This document shows, piece by piece, positions 1 through 8,829 of a stretch of DNA of 64,000 nt. Where the stretch lies: NCBI RefSeq assembly GCF_000286835.2, contig NZ_AJYD02000038.1:518503-582502 (forward strand), in the 5' to 3' direction. Both the position numbers and the translations under genes were made by a program. Below the pieces are notes generated by a model that was not told the origin of the DNA, ran no database searches, and was given only the letters and a program-made list of their open reading frames with translations. The stretch comes from Enterovibrio norvegicus FF-33. Its GTDB lineage: Bacteria; Pseudomonadota; Gammaproteobacteria; Enterobacterales; Vibrionaceae. The number at the start of each line of letters is the position of its first letter. Within the stretch, counting starts at the first letter, position 1.

Positions 1-148
1 ACTGCACGCGAGAGTGGCTAGATCTCCATGGCTTTCGGCCGATTTCACCTGTAACCCTTGTTGGCTTTTTGTTTGTCGCACTTTTCGTCATACGCGCCAT
101 GACTCGTTATATATGCTTAAAGCACTAAAAACCAAGCTTGGCGCTACC

Positions 149-1180
149 ATGACGCAATACCCCACCTTTACCCTGCAACACGCCCGTCTGCTCTACATGG
201 TCAGAGTCACCATTGTGATGGGTTTCATTTTACTCATCGTCCGAGCTTTCGATGTGCCCTACGGCTATTGGGCGTTAATCACCGCAGTGACCATATTGGG
301 AGCCATTCCCTTTGTGGGTGGTGTACTTTCCAAAGCAAAACAACGCGTATTAGGGACGATTGCTGGAGGTATGGCTGGTCTCGCATTGTTTCTTATCCCC
401 CCGCAATATCACTGGATACATCATTTCGCGTTTTTCGCTTTGCTGATAGGTGCTATGTATTTCACACAGGAACGTTACGCCTATGCTGCATTGATGGCTG
501 CCGTTACCATCGTCATCGTTGCAGGTGGTGGTCCTGCCGATTTTGAAGCGGCAGGCTGGCGGATCATGAATGTGCTGTGGGCTGGCGTCGTGGCTGTTTT
601 GGTTAGCTTGTATATCTTCCCTTCAAGAGCCACAGATCAATTCATTTTCTTACTCGAAACATTCCTTCAAGAGTTTAACCGTTACTACACCCAACACATT
701 GAAGACGCGAAACAAGGCAGTTTTGAACCTTCGCATGCCGACAAACTCAACGAGCTTGTAGATATACAACAAAGCATACTGCCTCACGCACTCAAAGAAT
801 CTGGTATTAACAAGAATGTTCTCAATTCTATATTGCTGATTGAAAAGCGGCTCTACGCCGAACTTGAAGCGCTGATCAGCACCCAATGGGATGCCCAACA
901 AGGTAAAGATGAAATCAGCGAAATGGACGGGCTTATCGAAACGCAATATGCGCTCTCCAACCATTTCGAAGACCTCGCCCACCAGATAGTCAATAAAGAC
1001 GTCACTGCCATGAGCCTTGAACAGATTAGTATCTTGAATCTCTCCTCTGACACCATTGCCGACCCAAAAGGCGATACCCGAGATATCAGTTATTTTGGCT
1101 ATCTTTGGCTCAATCGAGAAATGGCGAGGCAATTTGTGCAACTGACGGTCGTCACCAAGAAAGTGTTTGCTTATCAATAG
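149..1180 (+). CDS. FUSC-family inner-membrane protein
   Basis: Hydrophobic N-terminal half with about five membrane segments followed by a soluble helical region. The motif PYGYWALITAVTILG near the start, with a basic loop after it (SKAKQRVLGTIAGG), is typical of the fusaric-acid-resistance (FUSC/YccS-like) permease half. The family is linked to efflux of aromatic acids, but no substrate can be read here. The reading frame is open back to the window start (GTG at 14, ATG at 113). I prefer ATG 149 because the family normally begins just before the first membrane segment and residues encoded by 14-112 look non-coding; no good ribosome site supports any of the three. It is shorter than two-module FUSC pumps (about 340 residues), as in single-module members. 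Confidence 0.7.
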   Translation: MTQYPTFTLQHARLLYMVRVTIVMGFILLIVRAFDVPYGYWALITAVTILGAIPFVGGVLSKAKQRVLGTIAGGMAGLALFLIPPQYHWIHHFAFFALLIGAMYFTQERYAYAALMAAVTIVIVAGGGPADFEAAGWRIMNVLWAGVVAVLVSLYIFPSRATDQFIFLLETFLQEFNRYYTQHIEDAKQGSFEPSHADKLNELVDIQQSILPHALKESGINKNVLNSILLIEKRLYAELEALISTQWDAQQGKDEISEMDGLIETQYALSNHFEDLAHQIVNKDVTAMSLEQISILNLSSDTIADPKGDTRDISYFGYLWLNREMARQFVQLTVVTKKVFAYQ

Positions 1181-1331
1181 TTGTATTGATGCTAGTTTGG
1201 ATAAGAATGTGCTGAGGGGTGCCCATCATTCCGATAACAGTAGACTTATCGACCTGAACACGTATGATCTCGGGTAACGTTACAAGAAAATAGCCTAACC
1301 GGCTGTTTAAAAAGAAGATTTATAATCGATT

Positions 1332-1898
1332 ATGATAAGAGATACGACACTCGCTCCGTACAATAAATGGACCAAACCTTTTGTGTCAGAAGTTGCAGAG
1401 GTGATTAACCTACTGAAAGACAACGGATACGATTCAAATCAATTGGTTAGCGTGACGGGTATTCAGCAAAAGAATGTGAATGCATGGACGGCGCGTTATA
1501 AAAACGAACCAGACAATGTTTCGACAATTCCTTACCCATGCTGGTGCTTCTTATGTGCGCTCGCTGGAAAGCCGAACATCCAAAGCGATGGTGACGTGAT
1601 TGAGGTTAACGTGAGAAAGGTCCTTTCTTACTTCAAACCCACGGCTTTCAGACCGAATGACAAATTCGTGTGTCCGACCAGCGAGCAATTCAGCAATCTG
1701 ATCGATAACGACAATTACGAAGCGCTGACCACAGAAAAGCTCTCAGAGGTTTTTCACTGGAATGCCACTAACTTTGCACACGGTATTTCGCAAGGTTCGT
1801 TGCCATTTTTGAATTGGAGCCTGATCGTGATGACCTTGGGCATCGATATTCAGAAAATGATCCTGAAAGATTTACTAGGCCCAGTTTCAATCGACTGA
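1332..1898 (+). CDS. Unrecognised 188-aa protein with two HTH-like repeats
   Basis: I do not recognise this protein. It is soluble, with no signal peptide. Two parts look like copies of one fold: residues about 22-83 and 119-173. Each has an acidic helix (INLLKDNGY / SNLIDNDNY), a helix-turn-helix-like stretch (NQLVSVTGIQQKNVNAW / TEKLSEVFHWNATNFAH) and a hydrophobic helix after a proline-aromatic turn (PYPCWCFLCALAG / PFLNWSLIVMTLG). That suggests a tandem-HTH DNA-binding protein, but this is inference. It stands alone, followed directly by a strong terminator. The ribosome site before ATG 1332 is weak. Confidence refers to it being a real gene. Confidence 0.7.
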   Translation: MIRDTTLAPYNKWTKPFVSEVAEVINLLKDNGYDSNQLVSVTGIQQKNVNAWTARYKNEPDNVSTIPYPCWCFLCALAGKPNIQSDGDVIEVNVRKVLSYFKPTAFRPNDKFVCPTSEQFSNLIDNDNYEALTTEKLSEVFHWNATNFAHGISQGSLPFLNWSLIVMTLGIDIQKMILKDLLGPVSID

Positions 1899-1924
1899 TC
1901 GAAGATCATCGCATCAAACAATTG

Positions 1925-1952
1925 AAAAGCTGACAATTTGTCAGCTTTTTTT
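1925..1952 (+). terminator. Rho-independent terminator
   Basis: A 12-bp inverted repeat (AAAAGCTGACAA / TTGTCAGCTTTT) is followed by a run of T. It ends the single-gene unit of the 188-aa protein. Confidence 0.8.
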
Positions 1953-2324
1953 GATTTGAGCTTTCATAAAAGAAACATGTCATAGCCAGACTGCTCTATA
2001 TAGTTGCAACGATAACAATGAGCAATTGCTGTTATAAGGGATCTAATAACTAAAAATTTAACTGGCACAATGCTCTTCCAGATTTAAAAACAGGCAGTAC
2101 CATCTGGGCTGAAAAAACTCCATATTACCCGCTAAGACACATCACTCGAACACACTCATAAATGGCAAAGCAACGATAAAGATCACACTTAATTTGTACG
2201 AATAAATTAATGCCTATAAATAAAACAAAAAATCTCCTTCATGACCACAAAACAATACACAATCGAATACTTTTCATACGTTCAGTGATAGTTTTTTTGT
2301 TGTTTTTTTTACGGAGTGAAATAA
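1953..2324. other. AT-rich intergenic region upstream of chitobiase gene
   Basis: About 370 bases with no credible ORF. It must hold the chitobiase promoter. The only clear element is the ribosome site (ACGGAGTG at about 2311-2318) after a T-rich tract. No convincing -35/-10 pair, CRP site or tRNA was seen. Confidence 0.5.
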
Positions 2325-4907
2325 ATGAAAAGTGGAGTGTTTAAAAACGCAATCCTAACAACTGCGATATCAATAGCGCTCGCTGCGCCAGCTTTTGCTG
2401 TCACATCGCAAGCGTTAACGCAGCTAGGCAACGGCATTGATCTAACCTATTCAGTTATCGACAACACTCAGGATGAATGGCGCACATTTAGATCAGAAAT
2501 CGCCATCAAGAATGACAGTACAACCGCACTTCCAGCAACTGGATGGTCTTTGTATTTCAGTCATATCCGCATGATCCGTGAGCTTGCCACTGACACAGTC
2601 AACGTCACCCACGTTAATGGTGATATTTTTAAACTTGAGCCCACAACAACTTTTAAGGGGCTTGAACCAGGTCAGACGCTGAATATTGAGTTCACAGCTG
2701 ATGCATGGCAAGTAGCAAAAACCGATGTCATGCCAAACTGGTATCTTGTATCAGAAACTGGCGAGACTGCACTCATCGCGAGTACTTCAAATCAGATAAA
2801 CGGTGTTGTTCCCGTCAAGCCAAGCGAAGAATTGCCGTTTGTCAGTGAGTTTGATTCTGCAGAGAAATGGAAGCGCTATGGCGGTATCACAGATTACTAT
2901 GACCCTTTCACCGCCCAAGATCGCTTTAACCGTAACGCCGACCTTAACATCGTTGACAACATTAAGGGGGTTATCCCAACGCCAGCAGAAATCCAAGTGG
3001 GAACAACTGACGTTACCATCGATAGCTCTTGGGTTGTCGTATTCAGCAATGGCTATCAAGATCAAGCTGAGTTCATTGCTAACCAATTTGGCCTGACCGC
3101 TGTACCTTGGACACCCAATCAATCAAAAATTATTCATGTCGGCTGGGGACAGATCACTATTGATGGCCAATCAAAGTGGGAGGAGGCTTATGACCTCACC
3201 GTTCTACCTTCCGCAGAGCGCATTGATATTAAAGCTGCCGACGCTGCTGGCGCTTTGTATGCAGCTCAATCTCTGCTTCAATTGGCAAATGGAAACCTTA
3301 TCCCCGAAGCAAAAATCACTGATGCACCTCGCTTCGGCTATCGTGGTCTGTCTATTGATGCCGTACGCAATTTCCGTAGCAAAGCGTCTTTGCTCGAATT
3401 ATTAGATCAGATGTCAGCACTGAAGCTGAATAAATTGCACCTTCGCCTGAGTGATGATGAAGCCTGGCGCATTGAGATCCCTGAGTTGCCAGAGCTTGCG
3501 GAGATCGGCTCTAAGCGCTGTCACGATCCAAAAGAAACAAACTGTCTACTACCATTCCTTGGCGCTGGTCCAGAGGGCACAGCCGAGTCGAACGGTTTCT
3601 ACACTCAGGACGATTACAAAGAAATCTTAAGTGCAGCAAAAGCATTAAACATCGAAGTTATTCCAGAAGTAGATATGCCTGGCCATGCTCATGCAGCCAT
3701 TAAAGCCATGGAAGCACGCTATGAGAAGTTTGCTGAACAAGGCGATTTGGTAAAAGCCAATGAGTATCTTCTAAGCGATCCAAACGACACAACAGAGTAC
3801 TTGTCTGTTCAAATGTTTACTGACAATGCAATGAACGTCTGTATGGAACCCACCTATAACTTTGTTGATACCGTTGTGACTTCACTGGTGAAACTGCACC
3901 AAGATATTCAGCCCTTGAAAACTTTCCACTTTGGTGGAGACGAAATTGCTGGGGCTTGGAAAGACTCACCAATCTGCCAAGCATTCCTTGCTGATAACAA
4001 CTATGGTATTTCAACCGTTGATGAACTGAGCCAGCATTTTGTCGAGCGCATCTCAGCCATATCCGCCAACAACAATCTTGATCTTGGTGGCTGGGAAGAC
4101 GGCTTAATGCACAACAACAAGGTCTACCCTCGTGGCCAAATAGCCAACAAAAAAGTCAGCGGTAATGCTTGGCAAAACATCTGGGAGTGGGGTGTTGCAG
4201 ACCGCGCGTACAACTTAGCTAACAACGGTTATGGCGTTATCTACAATCAAGCAACGCACTTCTATTTCGACCATCCGTACGAACCAGACCCACAAGAGCG
4301 CGGCTATTACTGGGCTCCTCGATTCACTGACACCCGCAAATCCTTTGGCTTTATGCCAGAAGACTTGTATGCGAATGCTGATTTCACCCGTGCAGGTGCA
4401 CCACTGACCAAGCAAGACGTATTAGACGCCGCAACAGTGAAAACACTGGATAACCCTGAAAATGTGTTAGGGCTGCAAGGTTCTGTATGGACAGAAACTA
4501 TTCGAACTGAAGCGCAGTTTGAAGGCATGGCGTTTCCACGCACAATTGGTTTAGCCGAACGCGCATGGCACAAAGCATCATGGGAAGCCAACGACGCCTC
4601 AGGCAAAATGGTCAATGACGCAGAGCGAAATACTGACTACAACCGTTTCGCTAACCTCGTCGCCAAGAATATCTTGCCGAAACTGGAAGCTGAAGGAATC
4701 GCCTTCAACCTGCCCGTACCAGGTGGCATCATTGATGCTGGGATATTGAAAGCGAACAGCCCATTCCCTGGCTTAACTATTGAGTACTCAATAGACAATG
4801 GTCAGACATGGCTGATATATGACGAGAAACAAGCGCCGAGTGTTTCGCAAGCGCTGATCCGTTCTGTATCCGATGTTCGAACCAGCCGTATAGCATCAGT
4901 TAGATAG
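2325..4907 (+). CDS. Secreted beta-N-acetylhexosaminidase (chitobiase, GH20)
   Basis: An 860-residue GH20 enzyme that releases N-acetylglucosamine from chitobiose and short chitin oligomers. Residues 1-26 form a Sec signal peptide ending in AAPAFA; no lipobox cysteine is seen, so it is probably periplasmic or released. Order: N-terminal carbohydrate-binding chitobiase domain (about 30-170), GH20b alpha/beta domain (about 215-335), catalytic barrel (about 340-780) and a C-terminal Fn3-like domain. The family's catalytic Asp-Glu pair is visible as HFGGDEIAGAW (D539, E540). Length and layout match Vibrio and Serratia chitobiases. A good ribosome site precedes ATG 2325. With the GH18 chitinase at 55.9 kb it gives chitin-to-GlcNAc capacity. 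Confidence 0.93.
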   Translation: MKSGVFKNAILTTAISIALAAPAFAVTSQALTQLGNGIDLTYSVIDNTQDEWRTFRSEIAIKNDSTTALPATGWSLYFSHIRMIRELATDTVNVTHVNGDIFKLEPTTTFKGLEPGQTLNIEFTADAWQVAKTDVMPNWYLVSETGETALIASTSNQINGVVPVKPSEELPFVSEFDSAEKWKRYGGITDYYDPFTAQDRFNRNADLNIVDNIKGVIPTPAEIQVGTTDVTIDSSWVVVFSNGYQDQAEFIANQFGLTAVPWTPNQSKIIHVGWGQITIDGQSKWEEAYDLTVLPSAERIDIKAADAAGALYAAQSLLQLANGNLIPEAKITDAPRFGYRGLSIDAVRNFRSKASLLELLDQMSALKLNKLHLRLSDDEAWRIEIPELPELAEIGSKRCHDPKETNCLLPFLGAGPEGTAESNGFYTQDDYKEILSAAKALNIEVIPEVDMPGHAHAAIKAMEARYEKFAEQGDLVKANEYLLSDPNDTTEYLSVQMFTDNAMNVCMEPTYNFVDTVVTSLVKLHQDIQPLKTFHFGGDEIAGAWKDSPICQAFLADNNYGISTVDELSQHFVERISAISANNNLDLGGWEDGLMHNNKVYPRGQIANKKVSGNAWQNIWEWGVADRAYNLANNGYGVIYNQATHFYFDHPYEPDPQERGYYWAPRFTDTRKSFGFMPEDLYANADFTRAGAPLTKQDVLDAATVKTLDNPENVLGLQGSVWTETIRTEAQFEGMAFPRTIGLAERAWHKASWEANDASGKMVNDAERNTDYNRFANLVAKNILPKLEAEGIAFNLPVPGGIIDAGILKANSPFPGLTIEYSIDNGQTWLIYDEKQAPSVSQALIRSVSDVRTSRIASVR

Positions 4908-4956
4908 CAAACAATAGAAAGTATCCTCAGATATTTTCTCCGTTATCGTTCACCAG

Positions 4957-4985
4957 CCCCTCGGCTCTCGTCGAGGGGTTTTTTA
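4957..4985 (+). terminator. Rho-independent terminator after chitobiase
   Basis: Stem CCCCTCG / CGAGGGG with an eight-base loop followed by six T. Confidence 0.85.
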
Positions 4986-5208
4986 TTTACTCTGGATTTA
5001 ACAATAAAAACAAAACACTAAGCGACCGAAATGTATTCCCCCAGTGAAACTTGCAAAATAGTTTGATTCGACCCGCAAACAGTCACCCAATTAAAGGCGC
5101 ATTGCATCAGCTAGCATAAGATTAAGCGTTAACAACAAACAACGGCACGCATTCCTTTAGGGAATCAACAGTGCTTATAGCGATTGCTGAATTTTAGGGA
5201 AAAAATCT

Positions 5209-7197
5209 ATGCCAACCGCTTTTCAGGCCAACGCTCGCCCCATTACCGCAACTATTGACGGGAAAGGTCCCCACATTGTGACGAACCTTTCTATGCATGC
5301 AGAAATCTCAAATCACTGCACGCTCAACGCATCCGTTGTTTGTGAAGATCTCATCGCCGATAAAGCGCTTGGGAAAATACTTAAGTTCGATATCAAAAAC
5401 TCACAAGATGACAACACGTTGCTAGGGCTGATTACCACGATTTCTCTACAAGGATACAGCGAAGAGAAAGAGCTTTATTACTACACCTTAGAAGCAAAAG
5501 ATCCCTTTTCGCTGTTGATCTATCGTCAAAATCGCAAAATATTCCAGAATATGACGAGCAAGCAGATTATTGAAGACGTGCTGGATGAAGCTGGGATAAA
5601 AAGTAACGCGAAAGTGTCCGTCTCGGGATCGGGTACTACCCATGAATATTGCACACAAGCAGACGAAACCGACCTAGCTTTTGTCAAACGCATAATGAGC
5701 TTTGAAGGTTGGCATTATCATTTTGAACACTCGAGCAGCAAACCTATCGTAGTAGTGGGTGATAGCAATCAAGCATTCCAAGCAATTACAGACAACATAT
5801 TCACTTATCAAACTCCAAATCCAGACCCATCAAGAGAAGTGACCAGTTGGCTGACAGAAACACGGGTTAACACATCAACTATATCTCTTGGCGATCACAG
5901 CGAAACCCTGGCTGAAGCCATTGCGAGCGGTGAGAAGAAAACCTCTAGCGCTGCGTTTGTGTCAGGGCTTAGCCAATACCATTATGGGCAAGGCTTTTCT
6001 GACAAAGCCGCCATACGTGATAGCGCAAAACGACAGATGGAGATTCACGATAGCGGGAAAATAATCAGCTTCGCCGAATCCAAAGTCGCAGCCTTGGGCG
6101 CGGGCAGTAAATTCAAACTAACGAAGCACCCCATTAATCACTGCAATCAAGAATACGTCGTTATTTCAATTCAAAGTGATTATGCCGGCGCTGCAAGCGG
6201 TAGGCCGTTCGAATGCACAAATCGCTTTGAATGCATTCCTTCTGCGACACCATTCCGCCCTGCCTATATCGACAAGCCACGCATACACAGTATTCATACT
6301 GCAACGGTCACTGGCCCAAGTAGTGAAGAAATCTACAAAGATAAATCGGGGCAAGTGAAGGTTCAGTTTCACTGGGACACTGAAGGCAAGAACGATGAAA
6401 ACACCTCTTGTTGGCTGCCCGTGGTTCAGGGTGCTGCGAGTAATGGCTTTGGTATGCAGTTCATTCCCCGCATTGGTGATGAAGTGCTTATCAGCTATAT
6501 CGAAGGTGACCCAGACAGACCCGTGGTATCCGGGTCAATTTATAACACCAAGAATATTCCGCCCTACTCCGCTGCGACACAAAGCGGCATCAAAACCCGT
6601 TCAACGCCAAAAGGCAGCAGCAAGAACGGCAACGAATTACGATTCGAAGACAAGAAAGACAAGGAAGAAGTGTTCCTGCATGCAGAACGTGATTTTATGG
6701 TCGAAGTGCTGAATGACAGCACGCGTACCGTGACAGGAAAAGAGGCACTCACGGTCGAGAAAACCATCGACATCAGCAGCAAAGAAGCCTTCACCGCAAA
6801 AACCGACGACAAATATACAGCCAGCAGCAAAGCAGACATGGCATTGTCGTCAGACAAGAACGTAAAGGTCGATGCAGGCAGCAACACTGAAATCTCAGCC
6901 ACATCAAAAGTATCCGTTGATGGACAAACTATCGAAATAAGCGGCAAGACCAAGATTTCTCTATCAGTGGGTGCATGCAAGTTAGAAATCAGCAACAGCG
7001 GTATCAAGCTCGATGCGCCACAAATAAGTATCAATGGCAGCGGGAAAGCAGAGCTAAAAGGGGCAATGGTGACAGTTGAAGGGTCTGGTAAAGCCGATAT
7101 TAAAGGCGCAATGGTCAGCATTAATGGTAGCGCCATGGCAGAGGTCAAAGGCGGAGCCATGGTCCAAATTCAAGGCGCAATTACGAAGGTGAACTGA
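5209..7197 (+). CDS. vgrG: T6SS spike protein VgrG (TssI)
   Basis: A 662-residue VgrG, the trimeric spike tipping the Hcp tube of the type VI secretion system. The N-terminal gp27-like domain (about 1-350) is followed by the gp5 OB fold, including the characteristic stretch KVQFHWDTEGKNDENTSCW and, further on, GMQFIPRIGDEVLISYIEGD. After about residue 440 comes a beta-helix needle. The last 65 residues are short near-repeats (SGKAELKGAMV, SGKADIKGAMV, SAMAEVKGGAMV) that should extend the needle by a few rungs. There is no C-terminal enzymatic domain, so it looks like a structural rather than an evolved VgrG. It starts the + strand spike unit vgrG-DUF6931-PAAR, convergent with the main T6SS operon. 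The next gene's ATG overlaps its TGA by one base. Confidence 0.95.
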   Translation: MPTAFQANARPITATIDGKGPHIVTNLSMHAEISNHCTLNASVVCEDLIADKALGKILKFDIKNSQDDNTLLGLITTISLQGYSEEKELYYYTLEAKDPFSLLIYRQNRKIFQNMTSKQIIEDVLDEAGIKSNAKVSVSGSGTTHEYCTQADETDLAFVKRIMSFEGWHYHFEHSSSKPIVVVGDSNQAFQAITDNIFTYQTPNPDPSREVTSWLTETRVNTSTISLGDHSETLAEAIASGEKKTSSAAFVSGLSQYHYGQGFSDKAAIRDSAKRQMEIHDSGKIISFAESKVAALGAGSKFKLTKHPINHCNQEYVVISIQSDYAGAASGRPFECTNRFECIPSATPFRPAYIDKPRIHSIHTATVTGPSSEEIYKDKSGQVKVQFHWDTEGKNDENTSCWLPVVQGAASNGFGMQFIPRIGDEVLISYIEGDPDRPVVSGSIYNTKNIPPYSAATQSGIKTRSTPKGSSKNGNELRFEDKKDKEEVFLHAERDFMVEVLNDSTRTVTGKEALTVEKTIDISSKEAFTAKTDDKYTASSKADMALSSDKNVKVDAGSNTEISATSKVSVDGQTIEISGKTKISLSVGACKLEISNSGIKLDAPQISINGSGKAELKGAMVTVEGSGKADIKGAMVSINGSAMAEVKGGAMVQIQGAITKVN

Positions 7198-7772
7198 TGA
7201 GTTTTGTAAAGATCCCCCACCCGTTCGCACAAAACATTCTGTGCCAATACGAACCGCAAGATGGCATCAAGCCACTCATTGAACCTGGCATGACCCCTGA
7301 GCAATTATTGAATCGCGCCTTGCAAGAGGGCTTGAATGCCGATGCCGTTATCTTCCTCGCCCACGGCTTACCCGTTCGCGAGGCCGTGTGGTGGGCTTGC
7401 TGCTGTGCAGGTACACGCCAAGATTGGGATGAGGCGCAACTTGATGCCATTCGCGCAGCCAAAGCCTGGGTGCATACGCCAGATGAAACCAGCCGTCGCT
7501 ATGCAGAGTCCACAGCGAATGCCGCTACGCTACAAAATGGCGCCGGCTGGGTCGCCCAAGCGGTATTTTGGAGCGGTGGGAGCATGACAGGCCCAACGGA
7601 CCCTGTTGTTCCACCGCCTGAGTATTTGTACGCACAAGCCGTCGCAGGTTCTATTAATCTCACCGCAATTTTGCCAGACGGTGCAGAAGCAGACCCGCGA
7701 TACAAACTGTTTATCGAAATGGGTTTAGACATTGCCAACGGCGGCAATGGAAACATAGGTAACGCAGCATGA
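7197..7772 (+). CDS. DUF6931-type T6SS-associated protein
   Basis: A 191-residue soluble protein resembling the DUF6931 family found between vgrG and PAAR genes in Vibrio-type T6SS clusters. Aromatic- and cysteine-rich helical core (REAVWWACCCAG, about 63-74) and a glycine/asparagine-rich tail. There is no signal peptide or catalytic motif. Translation is coupled at both ends: it starts in the vgrG stop codon (TGATG) and its own stop overlaps the PAAR start. Position suggests an adaptor or chaperone loading PAAR or cargo on VgrG; that role is inferred from context only. Confidence 0.75.
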   Translation: MSFVKIPHPFAQNILCQYEPQDGIKPLIEPGMTPEQLLNRALQEGLNADAVIFLAHGLPVREAVWWACCCAGTRQDWDEAQLDAIRAAKAWVHTPDETSRRYAESTANAATLQNGAGWVAQAVFWSGGSMTGPTDPVVPPPEYLYAQAVAGSINLTAILPDGAEADPRYKLFIEMGLDIANGGNGNIGNAA

Positions 7773-8068
7773 CATTACCTGCAGCCCGTGCTGGCGACAT
7801 GCATGTTTGCCCAATGCAAACCCCAGCCGTACCGCCAATCCCGCATGTTGGAGGGCCAATATTGCCGCTCCCTTGTACGGTACTTATTGCTAACATGCCC
7901 GCCGCAACTGTCGGGCAAATGTGTACCTGTGTCGGGCCACCAGACACCATCACTAAAGGCAGCGCGACGGTATTATTTGGTAACCTTCCTGCCGCAAGAA
8001 TGGGAGACATGACAGCGCATGGCGGCACGATCGTTGTAGGTATTCCCACCGTCTTGATCGGTGGTTAA
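7769..8068 (+). CDS. PAAR-domain spike tip protein
   Basis: A 99-residue single-domain PAAR protein, the conical tip that caps the VgrG trimer. It has the Pro-Ala-Ala-Arg elements (LPAARAGD at the start, LPAARMGDMTAHGG near the end) and the His/Cys pattern expected for the zinc site (H12, C14, C52, C54, H84). No toxin extension is present. Its ATG overlaps the preceding stop by four bases, so it is cotranslated with the DUF6931-type gene. Confidence 0.92.
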   Translation: MTLPAARAGDMHVCPMQTPAVPPIPHVGGPILPLPCTVLIANMPAATVGQMCTCVGPPDTITKGSATVLFGNLPAARMGDMTAHGGTIVVGIPTVLIGG

Positions 8069-8142
8069 GTAATACGCATAATCAGAGCATTGATTCTGGG
8101 TCATGCAAATCTCTTCTCATTTGGTTAGTTCAAGGAAGAACC

Positions 8143-8763
8143 ATGTCGTTATTTTCTGGCTTCGCGCTGTTTCTCGCCCTGCTCCTATCTGTGATCATTC
8201 CCGGACCAAGCGTGATGGCGGTGGTTTCACGATCACTTTCCTTTGGCATGAAACAAGGCTTCATGGTTGTTCTCGGGGTGCTTGTAGCGGACTACATCTT
8301 CATTTGTCTGGCGCTATCGGGGTTGTCAGCGGTGGCGACCGCCATGGGCGAGTTTTCAGTGTTTCTTAAATACGCAGGCGCGACTTACTTGATTTGGCTG
8401 GCTTACAAAAGCTGGACATCACCGACGTCTGACAGTGACCTCACCGCACAAAAAGCATCGAAAGCCAAAGGGACTTCCAGCTTTGCCATGGGCTTGGTGA
8501 CCACCCTTTCAAACCCAAAGGCTATCTTGTTTTACATGGGTTTCTTTCCTGCTTTCATTGATGTTCAAACCCTTTCTGGCGCTGGCATTTTAGCCGTTTT
8601 GATTCTCTCAACGATTGCCGTTGGCGGCGTATTGAGTGGCTATGCCATCTTGGGTGACAAAGCCACTCGCATCTTCAATGGCAAGAAAGCCAAAGCACGC
8701 ATCAACAAAGTGTCAGGTGGCATTTTGGCCGCTTGTGGCGTTGCTCTAGCCATCAAAATATAA
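8143..8763 (+). CDS. LysE/RhtB-family amino-acid exporter
   Basis: A 206-residue polytopic protein with the family hallmarks: first helix ending PGPSVMAVVSRSLSFGMKQG, and SNPKAILFYMGFFPAFID after residue 120. Six membrane segments are expected. The family exports amino acids or homoserine lactones; the substrate cannot be told here. It follows the PAAR gene on the same strand by 74 bases with its own ribosome site (AAGGAAG), so it may be read with the spike genes, but no known T6SS role exists for this family. Confidence 0.88.
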   Translation: MSLFSGFALFLALLLSVIIPGPSVMAVVSRSLSFGMKQGFMVVLGVLVADYIFICLALSGLSAVATAMGEFSVFLKYAGATYLIWLAYKSWTSPTSDSDLTAQKASKAKGTSSFAMGLVTTLSNPKAILFYMGFFPAFIDVQTLSGAGILAVLILSTIAVGGVLSGYAILGDKATRIFNGKKAKARINKVSGGILAACGVALAIKI

Positions 8764-8789
8764 ACAAGCTGACTCAAACGATAAGAACG

Positions 8790-8817
8790 AAAAAGCCGAG
8801 GATCATCTCTCGGCTTT
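8790..8817 (-). terminator. Terminator of the T6SS operon (possibly bidirectional)
   Basis: Stem AAAGCCGAG / CTCGGCTTT. Five T follow it on the minus strand but only three on the plus strand, so it best fits the end of the large minus-strand T6SS operon and may also serve the exporter gene. Confidence 0.75.
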
Positions 8818-8829
8818 GGGTCACTATCA

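Noticed and set aside
650-1177. Minus-strand 175-aa open frame opposite the FUSC gene
   Set aside because: It lies wholly within the better-supported FUSC coding frame and shows no family resemblance.
6564-7160. Minus-strand 198-aa open frame opposite vgrG
   Set aside because: Its low-complexity Ser/Leu/Pro composition is a shadow of the repetitive VgrG needle.
7030-7190. DNA repeat or CRISPR-like array at the end of vgrG
   Set aside because: The periodicity is of protein repeats in the VgrG needle; DNA copies are imperfect and in frame.
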